64,000 nt of DNA, taken from the NCBI GenBank assembly GCA_016125075.1, contig WGMO01000013.1:140319-204318 (forward strand), in the 5' to 3' direction. Made by a program: the position numbers and the translations under genes. Positions 52,049 through 60,532 of the stretch are shown in pieces. Under the pieces are notes generated by a model that searched no databases, was not told where the DNA came from, and saw only the letters and a list, made by a program, of their open reading frames with translations. Numbering within the stretch: the stretch's first letter is position 1; each line of letters starts with the position of its first letter. The stretch is from Terrimonas sp. GTDB taxonomy: Bacteria > Bacteroidota > Bacteroidia > Chitinophagales > Chitinophagaceae.

Positions 52049-52813
52049 ATGCGCATCATTTCCTATAATGTAAACGGTATCCGGGCGGCGATGAAGAAAG
52101 GGTTTCTGGACTGGTTAAAGACCGATCCTGCGGATATTATTTGTGTGCAGGAAACAAAGGCGCTCAAAGAAAATGTGGAACACAGCGTATTCAATGACCT
52201 GGGGTATCATGATTATTGGTTTTCTGCCCAAAAAAAAGGCTACAGTGGTGTGGCCGTGTTCTCCCGGATCAAGGCCGATAAGGTAGTAATGGGAAATGGC
52301 CATACTGCCAGTGATGATGAAGGCCGTGTACTGCAACTGGATTTTGGCGATATCCGGCTGATCAATGCTTATTTCCCTTCGGGCACCAGTGGCGATGAGC
52401 GACAGGCATTCAAATACAAATGGCTGGATGAGTTTTATGTTTACCTGAACAAACTGAAAAAGAAACATCCCAAACTGGTTCTCTGCGGGGATTATAATAT
52501 CGCCCACCAGGAAATAGATATTCACGATCCGAAGGGGAATAAAAACTCCAGCGGATTCTTACCGGAAGAAAGGGAATGGATGACAAAGTTTTTGGCGAGC
52601 GGGTGGATTGACACTTTTCGCGCGCTGCATCCCGAGCCACATCGTTACAGTTGGTGGAGCCAGCGGTTTCCCAGTGTACGACTCAATAACAAGGGATGGC
52701 GTATCGATTATATCACGGTTACAGAAGCTTTGAAGAAAAGCATCAGGGATGCCGATATCTTCCCGGATGTGAAACACAGCGATCATTGCCCTGTATATCT
52801 CGAATTAAAATAG
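52049..52813 (+). CDS. xth: Exodeoxyribonuclease III / AP endonuclease
   Basis: A 254-residue member of the exonuclease III family. The catalytic glutamate is in VQETKALKE near residue 35, aspartates and asparagine in CGDYNIAHQEIDI near 148, and the C-terminal histidine in HSDHCPVYLEL near 245. It cleaves DNA at abasic sites and removes 3' blocks in base excision repair. The C-terminal RIDYITVTEAL fits the family. The DUF4286 gene follows 7 bp later, so the two are cotranscribed. Confidence 0.94.
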   Translation: MRIISYNVNGIRAAMKKGFLDWLKTDPADIICVQETKALKENVEHSVFNDLGYHDYWFSAQKKGYSGVAVFSRIKADKVVMGNGHTASDDEGRVLQLDFGDIRLINAYFPSGTSGDERQAFKYKWLDEFYVYLNKLKKKHPKLVLCGDYNIAHQEIDIHDPKGNKNSSGFLPEEREWMTKFLASGWIDTFRALHPEPHRYSWWSQRFPSVRLNNKGWRIDYITVTEALKKSIRDADIFPDVKHSDHCPVYLELK

Positions 52814-52820
52814 TATTCCC

Positions 52821-53123
52821 ATGGTGATCTATAATGTAACGGTGAAAACCGAAGCTGCCGTCGCAACAGATTATATTAACTGGTTACACCAGGAACATAT
52901 CCCTGAAATCCTGCAAACGGGGTGCTTTTCACATGCCAACATTCTTCGCCTGCTGGATGTCGATGAATCAGAAGGACCTACATTTGTGATCCAGTATCGT
53001 ACCACCACGCTTGATAATTACAAAACCTATCTCGCAAAATTTGCCGGAGCTATGCGTGAAAAATCCTTTGCACGCTGGGGTGATAGGATCATTACCTTCC
53101 GCACCGTGATGCAGTCTGTGTAG
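52821..53123 (+). CDS. DUF4286 family protein
   Basis: A 100-residue protein of the DUF4286 family. It begins MVIYNVTVKTE and has HIPEILQTGCFSHANILRLL near residue 26. It forms a small alpha-beta barrel-like (dimeric ferredoxin-like) fold in related families. No signal or membrane segment. The function is unknown. It lies 7 bp downstream of xth and is likely in its operon. Confidence 0.83.
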   Translation: MVIYNVTVKTEAAVATDYINWLHQEHIPEILQTGCFSHANILRLLDVDESEGPTFVIQYRTTTLDNYKTYLAKFAGAMREKSFARWGDRIITFRTVMQSV

Positions 53124-53178
53124 TACATGTGGATAATAATTCACGTAAGACCGGTTCAAACTCCGCTAATCCGGCCGT

Positions 53179-53244
53179 TGAAATCCAGCAGGGGCAAGCA
53201 TTTCAGCGCAATACCCGTGAAACGCAATAGGGGCAAGCGTTTCA
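53179..53244. repeat. Twin stem-loops with shared loop sequence upstream of HU gene
   Basis: TGAAAT (53179-53184) pairs with ATTTCA (53200-53205), and TGAAACGC (53218-53225) pairs with GCGTTTCA (53237-53244). The loops and 3' arms share AGGGGCAAGC (starts 53190 and 53229, 39 bp apart). The surrounding 281-bp gap holds no gene. Confidence 0.7.
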
Positions 53245-53345
53245 TGAGATGTTAAAAATTATTTCATCGCAGTCATTTTCATAGAATCCTTGCCCAAAGC
53301 GGTTTTGCGCGTATTGAATAGGAGAATTTTTTGATAAAAAAAATT

Positions 53346-53374
53346 TTGTTGGACGATAAAAGCCTCTAAATTTG
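53346..53374 (+). promoter_or_regulatory. Promoter of the HU gene
   Basis: TTG (53346-53348), an 18-bp spacer and an exact TAAATTTG box (53367-53374) give a near-ideal Bacteroidota promoter 30 bp before the ATG. Confidence 0.75.
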
Positions 53375-53404
53375 CCCACGTTATAAATCATTAAAAAAAT
53401 CATC

Positions 53405-53674
53405 ATGAACAAAGCTGAATTGATTAACAAACTTGCTGATGACGCAGGTATTACCAAAACACAAGCCAACGCTGCACTGGATTCATTTATCGAAGCGGTT
53501 ACTAAAACATTAAAAGGCGGTGGTAAGGTTACCCTCGTAGGATTCGGTACTTTTTCCGTTTCAAAAAGGGCTGCCCGTAATGGCCGTAACCCTCAAACCG
53601 GCGCAGTGATCAAAATAAAAGCCAGAAAAGTTGCGCGTTTCAAAGCAGGAAAAGAATTAGCAGGTAAATTATAA
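53405..53674 (+). CDS. HU-family DNA-binding protein
   Basis: An 89-residue HU/IHF-family protein that bends DNA and packs the nucleoid. It starts [17 protein letters not shown], with the conserved GFGTFSV and RNGRNPQTG segments; the latter (residues 58-66) is the DNA-contacting arm. Length is typical of HU rather than the extended Bacteroidota HU variants. A strong promoter precedes it, and a hairpin terminator-like structure follows. The bTHX gene lies 84 bp downstream, and a readthrough transcript may serve both. Confidence 0.95.
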   Translation: MNKAELINKLADDAGITKTQANAALDSFIEAVTKTLKGGGKVTLVGFGTFSVSKRAARNGRNPQTGAVIKIKARKVARFKAGKELAGKL

Positions 53675-53693
53675 TCCGGCACCACAAATCATT

Positions 53694-53724
53694 GAAAGCC
53701 CTGTATCTTTTACCGGGCTTTCTT
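53694..53724 (+). terminator. Hairpin after the HU gene
   Basis: GAAAGCCC/GGGCTTTC (53694-53701/53715-53722) is a perfect 8-bp stem with a 13-nt loop, but only two T residues follow, so termination may be partial. Confidence 0.55.
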
Positions 53725-53758
53725 GCATAATAATCAAACACACATAAAAACCATCAAC

Positions 53759-53869
53759 ATGGGCAGAGGCGATAAAAAAACAAAAAAAGGCAAGATCTTT
53801 AAAGGTTCATTTGGCAAAAGCAGACCAGCCAATAAACCTAAAAAAGCCGCCGTAAAGAAAAGCAAATAG
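53759..53869 (+). CDS. Small ribosomal subunit protein bTHX
   Basis: A 36-residue, strongly basic peptide beginning MGRGDKKTKKGKIFKGSFGK and followed by SRP, as in the THX protein that sits in the head of the 30S subunit in Thermus, Bacteroidota and plastids. The lysine-rich tail (NKPKKAAVKKSK) is longer than in the Thermus form. It is too short for routine gene finding and easily missed. It lies 84 bp after the HU gene, convergent with pdxH. Confidence 0.85.
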   Translation: MGRGDKKTKKGKIFKGSFGKSRPANKPKKAAVKKSK

Positions 53870-53875
53870 CAGAAC

Positions 53876-53920
53876 AGCCGAAAAGTTGGTAAGCGGAAAC
53901 CGTTTATTGACTTTCCGGCT
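53876..53920. terminator. Inverted repeat between convergent bTHX and pdxH genes
   Basis: AGCCGAAAAGT (53876-53886) and ACTTTCCGGCT (53910-53920) form an 11-bp stem with one mismatch. No T-run follows on either side, so its role as a terminator is uncertain. Confidence 0.35.
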
Positions 53921-53938
53921 CTTCGGTTAGTCTTCGCA

Positions 53939-54583
53939 TCAGGGTGCCAGCCTGTCGATCTTCCAGCTGCCATTATCTTCAAGGGTGTACTGAACACGGT
54001 CGTGCAAGCGACTGGGTCTTCCCTGCCAGAATTCAAAAATGACCGGTTTCACAATATAACCGCCCCAATGGGTGGGACGCGGAATGAACTTACCTTCCAG
54101 TTCAATCACTTTTTCTTCAAACCTTTTATCGATCCAGGCGCGGTTTTCAATGATGCTGCTTTGTGGTGATACCAGGGCGCCGATACGGCTGGCCTCCGGC
54201 CTCGACTGGAAATAGGCATCGCTTTCCGCCTCACTGATCTTGGAAACAATTCCCGTGATCCTTACCTGGCGTTCCAGTTCTTTCCAGAAAAATAAGAGGC
54301 AGGCCTTGGGGTTCTCTGCAATTTGCTGCCCTTTATAACTATTGTAATTAGTAAAAAAAACAAATCCATTGGCATTGAAGTCTTTCATCAATACCACCCT
54401 GGCAGAGGGCACACCATCACCCGATGCAGTCGCCAGGGTCATGGCATTCACTTCGTCAATCTTTGCCCGCAGGGCTTCTTCCCACCAGAGGGAAAACTGG
54501 GTGACCGGGTGGTCTTTCACCTGGTCTTCGGCCAGGGTTTCGAATGAATAATCCCTTCTTATATCCGCAATCTTATTTTTCAT
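53939..54583 (-). CDS. pdxH: Pyridoxine/pyridoxamine 5'-phosphate oxidase
   Basis: A 214-residue FMN enzyme oxidising pyridoxine or pyridoxamine 5'-phosphate to pyridoxal phosphate with O2. It begins IADIRRDYSFETLAEDQV. FMN-binding residues are in ARVVLMKDFNANGFVFFTNYNSYKG near residue 61. The C-terminal signature FWQGRPSRLHDRVQY near 186 is intact. Length is normal. It is transcribed alone, convergent with bTHX. Confidence 0.95.
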   Translation of the reverse strand: MKNKIADIRRDYSFETLAEDQVKDHPVTQFSLWWEEALRAKIDEVNAMTLATASGDGVPSARVVLMKDFNANGFVFFTNYNSYKGQQIAENPKACLLFFWKELERQVRITGIVSKISEAESDAYFQSRPEASRIGALVSPQSSIIENRAWIDKRFEEKVIELEGKFIPRPTHWGGYIVKPVIFEFWQGRPSRLHDRVQYTLEDNGSWKIDRLAP

Positions 54584-54629
54584 TGATCATCAATTAGGTC
54601 ACAAAATTACCCCGAATGGAGAATTTATA

Positions 54630-54660
54630 AAAATGATAAAGCCCCTTATCCCGGGGCTTA
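54630..54660 (-). terminator. Intrinsic terminator of the coiled-coil gene
   Basis: On the minus strand AAGCCCC pairs with GGGGCTT around a 7-nt loop, followed by TATCATTTTT. It lies about 30 bp past the coiled-coil gene stop. Confidence 0.75.
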
Positions 54661-54688
54661 GCATATGATTTTGATCAATTACCAGGCA

Positions 54689-55708
54689 CTATTCTTCTCC
54701 TTTCTTTTTCAGTTCATCCCTTTCTTCGGCAATGATGTTCAGCATACTTTCAAGTTCGCCAATCCGCCTGATCTGCCCTTCCAGTTTTTTGTTGGCTTCC
54801 GACATCTGCTTAAGATCATTATTCAGTTCTTCCAGGTAGCTGACTTTTTTCTGTAATTGCTGCCGCTGCGAATTCGCTTCCCGGAGTTTGTCTTCTGTTT
54901 CGGTCAGGGTAACCCTCAACTGCTGGTTTTCCGTATTGACCGTATTGAGCTTGTTGCGGGTCTCTTCCAGCTGGCGGGTCATTTTGTAATGCACTTCTTT
55001 CAGGTCTTCGTATTCAATACCCACCATCTTGGAAGAAGAAAGCTGGGATTCGAGTTTTACAATCTTGGACTGGAGGATGTTAAATTCCGAATAAGCATTA
55101 TCCAGCATGGAAGACATTTCGGTGGTCAGGTTCTGTTTTTGCCGGATATGATCGATCTCTGATTCTTTTTCCCCCAGCATCTTTTTCAGCATTTCGATCT
55201 GATCGGACAATTCCTGGTTATTCCGGATCATCTCCCGCTGTTTCTCTTCCGTTTCCTTTACCACATCGATTTGCTGGAGCAGCTGGTTGATCTTTTCGTT
55301 ATGTTCCAGCAGGCTATACTGTGCCTCCTGTAATTGCGACATATAATCCGTCTTTCCCGCTACCGGTCCGGGAGTTTGCGGTTTTACGGTCTTGACTTCG
55401 GTGGATAAATCTCTGATCTGCTTTTTCAATTCTTCGATCTCCATCTTATAGACCTTGAGATCTTCCATGCTTTCATAATTCTTATGGCTGAGCTCATCGA
55501 TCTGTTTTTCCTTGGCTTCTATATCATTGAAATATTTCCGCTTCCATTCATCCAGCCCTTTGTTCACCTTCTGCAGTTCGAGGGGCGAATTTTTCTGGCT
55601 CTTCCTGCTGGAAAAGAAATAAAAAATGGTAGCCCCGAGCAAGGTACCTCCTGCCGTAAGCATGATGAGATCGGCCAAACTAACCTGTAATGATGCTAAA
55701 AGAAACAT
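54689..55708 (-). CDS. Membrane-anchored coiled-coil protein
   Basis: A 339-residue protein with one N-terminal transmembrane helix (LADLIMLTAGGTLLGATIFYFF, residues ~11-32). It continues with a long, nearly uninterrupted coiled coil (residues ~45-335) rich in Glu, Lys, Gln and Leu heptads, for example EELKKQIRDLSTEVK and IEMLKKMLGEKESEIDHIRQ. A linker PQTPGPVAG breaks the helix near residue 110. The coil is probably cytoplasmic. It resembles structural or division-associated coiled-coil proteins, but no family is recognised. A full Shine-Dalgarno precedes its start, which is rare in this phylum. Confidence 0.82.
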   Translation of the reverse strand: MFLLASLQVSLADLIMLTAGGTLLGATIFYFFSSRKSQKNSPLELQKVNKGLDEWKRKYFNDIEAKEKQIDELSHKNYESMEDLKVYKMEIEELKKQIRDLSTEVKTVKPQTPGPVAGKTDYMSQLQEAQYSLLEHNEKINQLLQQIDVVKETEEKQREMIRNNQELSDQIEMLKKMLGEKESEIDHIRQKQNLTTEMSSMLDNAYSEFNILQSKIVKLESQLSSSKMVGIEYEDLKEVHYKMTRQLEETRNKLNTVNTENQQLRVTLTETEDKLREANSQRQQLQKKVSYLEELNNDLKQMSEANKKLEGQIRRIGELESMLNIIAEERDELKKKGEE

Positions 55709-55713
55709 ATGAT

Positions 55714-55720
55714 CCTCCTT
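55714..55720 (-). promoter_or_regulatory. Strong Shine-Dalgarno of the coiled-coil gene
   Basis: On the minus strand AAGGAGG (55714-55720) ends 5 nt before the ATG at 55706-55708. Most genes in this window have no such sequence. Confidence 0.75.
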
Positions 55721-55775
55721 GCGGGGTTAAGAGATAAACAATCCGGAAATTTCGTGGTTAATCAACAGGTAAAGT

Positions 55776-55820
55776 AAATAAAAACTTTAAGCCGGGAAAA
55801 TGATGCCCCGGAAAGTTTTT
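55776..55820 (-). terminator. Intrinsic terminator of pyrH
   Basis: On the minus strand AAAACTTTCCGGG and CCCGGCTTAAAGTTTT pair with a short internal bulge and are followed by TTTTTATTT. It lies 17-60 bp past the pyrH stop. Confidence 0.7.
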
Positions 55821-55836
55821 CACAGATAGAAGGTAT

Positions 55837-56550
55837 TTATCCTGTCACCAGGGTGCCGACATGATCGCCCGTCACCACTTTCAGGAGGTTGCCGGGTTTA
55901 TTCATATTGAAAACGATGATTGGCAGGTTATTTTCCATACAAAGCGTAAAAGCCGTCATATCCATCACCTTCAGGTTCTTACTGATACATTCGGTAAAAG
56001 TGATGGTATCGAATTTGACTGCTGCAGGATCCTTTTCGGGATCGGCAGAATAGATACCATCTACCCGGGTGCCCTTCAATATCACATCGGCATTGATCTC
56101 AATGGCCCTCAGCGAACCGGCTGTATCTGTGGTAAAATAGGGGTTCCCCGTGCCGGCGCCAAAAATCACCACCCTTCCTTTTTCTACATGGCGCATCGCC
56201 CTTCGCCGGATATAGGGTTCGGCAATCTGTTCCATTTTGATCGCGCTGAGCAAACGGGTATAAACACCCACTTTTTCAAGACCGGCCTGGAGCGCCATGC
56301 CATTAATTACGGTGGCCAGCATCCCCATATAATCACCATGTGCCCTTTCAATTCCGGTTTCTGCCTCATTCATCCCCCGGTAGATATTGCCGCCCCCGAT
56401 GACAATGGCCACTTCTACCCCAATATCTGTGATCTGTTTGATATCCTGTGCAAATTGGGAAATAACCGATGTATCAAATCCAAAACTCTTATCTCCCATC
56501 AAAGATTCTCCTGAAAGTTTCAGTAAGACCCGCTTGTACGTTGGAACCAT
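55837..56550 (-). CDS. pyrH: UMP kinase
   Basis: A 237-residue amino acid kinase-fold enzyme phosphorylating UMP to UDP; bacterial PyrH is hexameric and GTP-activated. It begins [25 protein letters not shown] near residue 51 and [23 protein letters not shown] near 131 are intact, and the C-terminal [19 protein letters not shown] binds ATP. Length is normal. Often pyrH is next to tsf and frr, but neither is seen here. It is transcribed alone, followed by a terminator. Confidence 0.96.
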   Translation of the reverse strand: MVPTYKRVLLKLSGESLMGDKSFGFDTSVISQFAQDIKQITDIGVEVAIVIGGGNIYRGMNEAETGIERAHGDYMGMLATVINGMALQAGLEKVGVYTRLLSAIKMEQIAEPYIRRRAMRHVEKGRVVIFGAGTGNPYFTTDTAGSLRAIEINADVILKGTRVDGIYSADPEKDPAAVKFDTITFTECISKNLKVMDMTAFTLCMENNLPIIVFNMNKPGNLLKVVTGDHVGTLVTG

Positions 56551-56621
56551 AAAACGATTAAGGATGACGAATGTATAATGCAGGACGAAGATAGGGGAAA
56601 ATAGCTTTTAAAGGATGGTCA

Positions 56622-57287
56622 TCAGACCCATTTGTTCTTATGCGCCAGGCTGATAACCTGTGCTTTGGAGTTCACATGCAGTTTTTGATAAATATTGGCA
56701 ATATGCTTCCTGATGGTCAGTACACTGATATCCAGTTCCGCACCAATCCTTTTGGCATCCCAGCCGTTTACCATATGCCTGAGTATTTCTTTTTCCCTGT
56801 CCGTAATGGCTTCCGGCATCGAATTTTCCTTTTCGGGTATGGGCTGCGGGGAATCCGATAAGAGGCGAAGCGTTTTTCTGGCAATAGCCGGGCTCATGGG
56901 AGCTCCGCCAAATTCCAACACATTGGTGATGGCTTCCTGTAATACCCGGGCCGGTTCATGTTTTAATAAATATCCCGAGGCTCCGGCCTTAATGGCCTCA
57001 AATATCTTTTCATCATCGTCAAAAACAGTGAGTACGATAAAATGAACCTGGGGATACAGCGATTTTGCCATCCTGATCGTTTCAATGCCATCCATTTCAG
57101 GCATCTCAAGGTCCATAAATACAACCTGTGGTAGTTGCGCATGGGGCAGCCCTTTTAATTCTTCGAGGCATTGGTTCCCGTTTTCTGCTGAAAATACAAG
57201 ATCAAGATTACCCGCTACCTGGATCTTCTGCATAAAAGTGTTCCGGTTGATTTTATTATCTTCTGCCAGTGCAACGGTAAAACGCAT
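56622..57287 (-). CDS. NarL/FixJ-family response regulator paired with the TPR histidine kinase
   Basis: A 221-residue regulator. The receiver has acidic residues near 9-10 (AEDNK), the phosphoacceptor Asp59 in VVFMDLEMPEMDG, and Lys in LLKHEPA near 108. A LuxR-type DNA-binding domain ends the protein (ITDREKEILRHMVNGWDAKRIGAELDISVLTIRKHIANIYQKL). It starts 36 bp downstream of the histidine kinase gene on the same strand, so the two form a two-component system. Target genes are unknown. Confidence 0.93.
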   Translation of the reverse strand: MRFTVALAEDNKINRNTFMQKIQVAGNLDLVFSAENGNQCLEELKGLPHAQLPQVVFMDLEMPEMDGIETIRMAKSLYPQVHFIVLTVFDDDEKIFEAIKAGASGYLLKHEPARVLQEAITNVLEFGGAPMSPAIARKTLRLLSDSPQPIPEKENSMPEAITDREKEILRHMVNGWDAKRIGAELDISVLTIRKHIANIYQKLHVNSKAQVISLAHKNKWV

Positions 57288-57323
57288 GCTGCAAGGTCGT
57301 TTATTGGCGATTAAAATAAATAC

Positions 57324-59246
57324 TCAATTTGTAGTAGGGGTAATCATCACCGTGGTGCCCCCCTCCTCCAAAGGTTTCCAGGCGATTGTCCATCCCCCTT
57401 CCCTGGCCCGGTTCTTCATATTGGCCAGACCATTACCTCCTCCGGGCCGGCTGGACGTAGAAGTCATACCCCTTCCATTGTCCTCCACCCGTATTTGCCA
57501 GGCACCAGTGCCCGTAACAAAAATACTGATCCTGTTCGCCCCACTATGTTTGAGCGCATTGATCATGGCTTCCTGAACGGTTTGAAACAGGTGAAAAGCC
57601 TGGGAGGGCTGTAAAAGATGATCGGTCTCGAAGTTTTCGATTACATCAAAGAGTACGGATGGATAACTGGGTTGCAGGCGCTGGATAAACACTTTGATCC
57701 TGTCGCTGAGGGCCGTGAGTGATAAAGCATCTTTTTTCAAAGCCCAGATCGTATCCGCCAGCTGCGATACGATGGCCTGAGCATTCAACCGCAGCTCCTG
57801 CAGGGGCATTACCGCAGCCCCACCCGAACTATGCAGGGATAAATGATCAATATTTGAAGCAATCGAGGCTGCATAGGCCCCGAGATTATCGTGCAGGTCG
57901 GCAGCAATTCTTTTTCTTTCCTGTTCCTCGGCATTGGCAACAGCTGCCTGGGCCATCCGCTTTTGCTCTGCCATGGCCAATTGCGTTTTCATAGCCTGCC
58001 TGCGCCGGTAATTCAGGAAACCCAAAACAGAAATAACGATCAGCATCACGGTAATCAACAGGGTGCCATAAAACAAATAATTTTTTTGGGTGAGGCTCAA
58101 CTTCTGCTGAATGATCTGTTGTTCCTTTTTCTGGGATTCGATGGCCGACTGCCATTCAGCCAGTTGCTTGGATGTATTGATGGTATTAAAGGAATCCTTC
58201 AGTTCAAGGATATATTCCAGCGTTTCCCCGTATTCCTTGTTCTGGCCTGCGGCCTTATAATTTTCGGCCAGCGATTTATAGATCATCAGCAATTGAGAAG
58301 AAAGCCCCAGTTTTTTGGCGATCTGAATACCTTCGTTACAGAGGGCAATTCCTTTCCCGGGCTGGTGATTGCTGGCATAGTAACTGGCCAGGTTGCTCAT
58401 ATCAAAAACGGTATAGAACTGGTCGTCCAGTTTTTTCCGTATTTCGATCACTTCATGCAGGGGCGCTTCCGCCAGGGCCGGGGTGCCGGCATCGATAAAA
58501 ATTTTCGCCTGCATGCTCAGGGCCGTTGCCAGGAAAAGGTCATTATGATAGGCCCGGGCATCCTGTATAGCAATGTTGATATAATAACGCGCTGAATCAT
58601 GCCGGCCTATTTCATTATAAGTGGTGGCGAGGTTACTGTACAAGGCCCCATAATTCCTGTAGAAAGCCGGGTTGGAGGAAGTTCGAAGGGCCTTATGCAG
58701 CCATTGCAAAGCTTCTTTGTATTGCTCCATCTCCATTTGAACCCAACCGATACCGGTTTTAGCCTGTATCTGGATCAGGGTATCCTGTAAGGTTTCGGCA
58801 GTTTGAATGACTTCAATTAATTGACTCAGGGCCTTGCTGTATTGATTGGAACGGTCGAGGATCTTGGCTTTAAAAAATATTAGTTTCAGATAAAAGGGTT
58901 GCTGATTCTTTTGGAACTTATAGTCCTCGATCAGCCGGTTGGTGATTACGAGTGCACTATCGGTCCTGTTGTTACGGATATAGAAACCGGCCCGGCAATA
59001 TGCCGACAGGTCCTCATCCCTTTTCTGACCGGTCTTTCGGGCAATCTGTTCTGCCATTTCAATATAAGGAAGAAGGGAATCTGCGCTCATACCCAATTCT
59101 GTGATCTCAAGGATCACCGCCATTTTTTCCTGATCGGCAGCTGCCGCCGCCAACTGATATTTCAGGCTGTCAAAAGCTGGCGCCTGCCCTCCTGCTGTAC
59201 AAAAGGAGAGTAAGAAAATAATAAGGATGGATCGGGGCCTGAACAT
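57324..59246 (-). CDS. TPR-containing membrane sensor histidine kinase (HisKA_3)
   Basis: A 640-residue sensor kinase. A signal peptide/anchor (MFRPRSILIIFLLSFCTAGGQ) is followed by a periplasmic domain of about six TPR units (residues ~60-370), for example TGIGWVQMEMEQYKEALQWLHKALR and GALYSNLATTYNEIGRHDSARYYINIAI. A coiled coil and one transmembrane helix (LFYGTLLITVMLIVISVLGFL near 400) follow. The H-box AADLHDNLGAYAASIASNI (His near residue 450) and HATPase motifs EAMINALKHSG, VEDNGRGM and GNGLANMKNRA are intact. The frame opens at TTG 59276; the ATG at 59246 is preferred. It pairs with the downstream regulator. Confidence 0.92.
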   Translation of the reverse strand: MFRPRSILIIFLLSFCTAGGQAPAFDSLKYQLAAAAADQEKMAVILEITELGMSADSLLPYIEMAEQIARKTGQKRDEDLSAYCRAGFYIRNNRTDSALVITNRLIEDYKFQKNQQPFYLKLIFFKAKILDRSNQYSKALSQLIEVIQTAETLQDTLIQIQAKTGIGWVQMEMEQYKEALQWLHKALRTSSNPAFYRNYGALYSNLATTYNEIGRHDSARYYINIAIQDARAYHNDLFLATALSMQAKIFIDAGTPALAEAPLHEVIEIRKKLDDQFYTVFDMSNLASYYASNHQPGKGIALCNEGIQIAKKLGLSSQLLMIYKSLAENYKAAGQNKEYGETLEYILELKDSFNTINTSKQLAEWQSAIESQKKEQQIIQQKLSLTQKNYLFYGTLLITVMLIVISVLGFLNYRRRQAMKTQLAMAEQKRMAQAAVANAEEQERKRIAADLHDNLGAYAASIASNIDHLSLHSSGGAAVMPLQELRLNAQAIVSQLADTIWALKKDALSLTALSDRIKVFIQRLQPSYPSVLFDVIENFETDHLLQPSQAFHLFQTVQEAMINALKHSGANRISIFVTGTGAWQIRVEDNGRGMTSTSSRPGGGNGLANMKNRAREGGWTIAWKPLEEGGTTVMITPTTN

Positions 59247-59414
59247 GAATACAGCAATTCCATTAAAAATATTCAATTCCTTTCATTTTCAATTCCTGCA
59301 AGGAAACTTAATTCCCACTCATGGCCAATACTACAAATTGAGTATAGGCTGAAGCCGTCAACTTATTGATTTTTACAGGAAGCCTTATTGCTTATCAATC
59401 AAAACATTTGAATT

Positions 59415-60509
59415 ATGAAAATACAAAATTTACGCACTGTTGTTTTTTTCCTGTTGCTAATCAACAGGACCCATGCACAGGAAATGGTGACTGTCAATAA
59501 TATGCCGGGAACCGCCGCCAATTACAGAACATTGCAGGGTGCTATTGACAGTGTGAGTGCCGGTACCATCATACTTTTACAGCCCTCCTCAGCCTCTTAC
59601 GGTATTATCAATATTAGCAAACTGGTTTCCATCATAGGCAGTGGCTATTTCCTGGGGCTCAATCCTGCACCTTATACCCAGGCCAATACCACTTCCAGCC
59701 AGGTTGATGGCATCAGTTTTACCACCGGTGCGCAGGGCAGTGTGATCAGCGGGCTCAGGATCGGCAGGAATTATAACAATTTTGGGATGCTCAGCTTTAG
59801 TAATGTTTCAAATATTACCATCAAACGCTGTGGTGTCATGATTCCCTTATTCGGCGGGCAATTGTTCAACCTGGTGATCAATAACGCCTCCTCCATCTAT
59901 TTTGAACAAAATTATTTTGAAAGTTTTCAAACCACCTCGTTTATCTGGGCAGAAGCTGTGGCCGATATCAAATTCAATAACAACCTTTTTAATTTCATCA
60001 CGGGAGGCGTCAATTTTGTACAGGCCTCTTCCGGGGGCGGGATCGATGCAGGAGATTTTACTTTTACCAATAATACCATCTATTTCGGAAGTATAAACCA
60101 GCCTGACTATTATGGCCTTGGTAATTATTTTAATAATATTATTCTATTTACTTTTTCAGGTGCCGCCAGTTTCAATCTACCTATGTCAGTAGCCCAGCGT
60201 AACATTTCTAACCGTGATATCTTTCCGCCAGGTTCCGATAATATTTCAAATGTCAATGCAGCTGATGTACTCTATTTCAATACCGACCCGGCAATTGCCA
60301 GCCCGGATGCAAAACTGCAGCTCAAACCGGGCTCCCCTGCAGCAGGATATGGAACAGGGAATATTGATGCCGGTGCTTTCGGTGGCAATAGTGGTTATGT
60401 GCTGTCGGGCATCCCTTTTATACCGAATATATACAGCGTACAGACAGTTGGAACCCCTACCAGTACAGGCGGGCTTCAACTAAGGCTTAAGATAAAGGCC
60501 AACCAATAA
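59415..60509 (+). CDS. Secreted parallel beta-helix (pectin lyase-fold) protein
   Basis: A 364-residue exported protein with a signal peptide ending near THAQ. The sequence has irregular ~22-residue repeats with Ile/Val/Leu and Asn ladders (ISGLRIGRNYNNFGMLSFSNVSNITIKRCGV...), as in right-handed parallel beta-helices. There is no recognisable catalytic triad of pectate lyase or C-terminal T9SS sorting domain, so it is probably a soluble or attached structural/adhesive protein. It lies 23 bp before the T9SS cargo gene, and the two are probably coexpressed. Confidence 0.78.
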   Translation: MKIQNLRTVVFFLLLINRTHAQEMVTVNNMPGTAANYRTLQGAIDSVSAGTIILLQPSSASYGIINISKLVSIIGSGYFLGLNPAPYTQANTTSSQVDGISFTTGAQGSVISGLRIGRNYNNFGMLSFSNVSNITIKRCGVMIPLFGGQLFNLVINNASSIYFEQNYFESFQTTSFIWAEAVADIKFNNNLFNFITGGVNFVQASSGGGIDAGDFTFTNNTIYFGSINQPDYYGLGNYFNNIILFTFSGAASFNLPMSVAQRNISNRDIFPPGSDNISNVNAADVLYFNTDPAIASPDAKLQLKPGSPAAGYGTGNIDAGAFGGNSGYVLSGIPFIPNIYSVQTVGTPTSTGGLQLRLKIKANQ

Positions 60510-60532
60510 TTTCTTCATCACAAAATTTTTTT

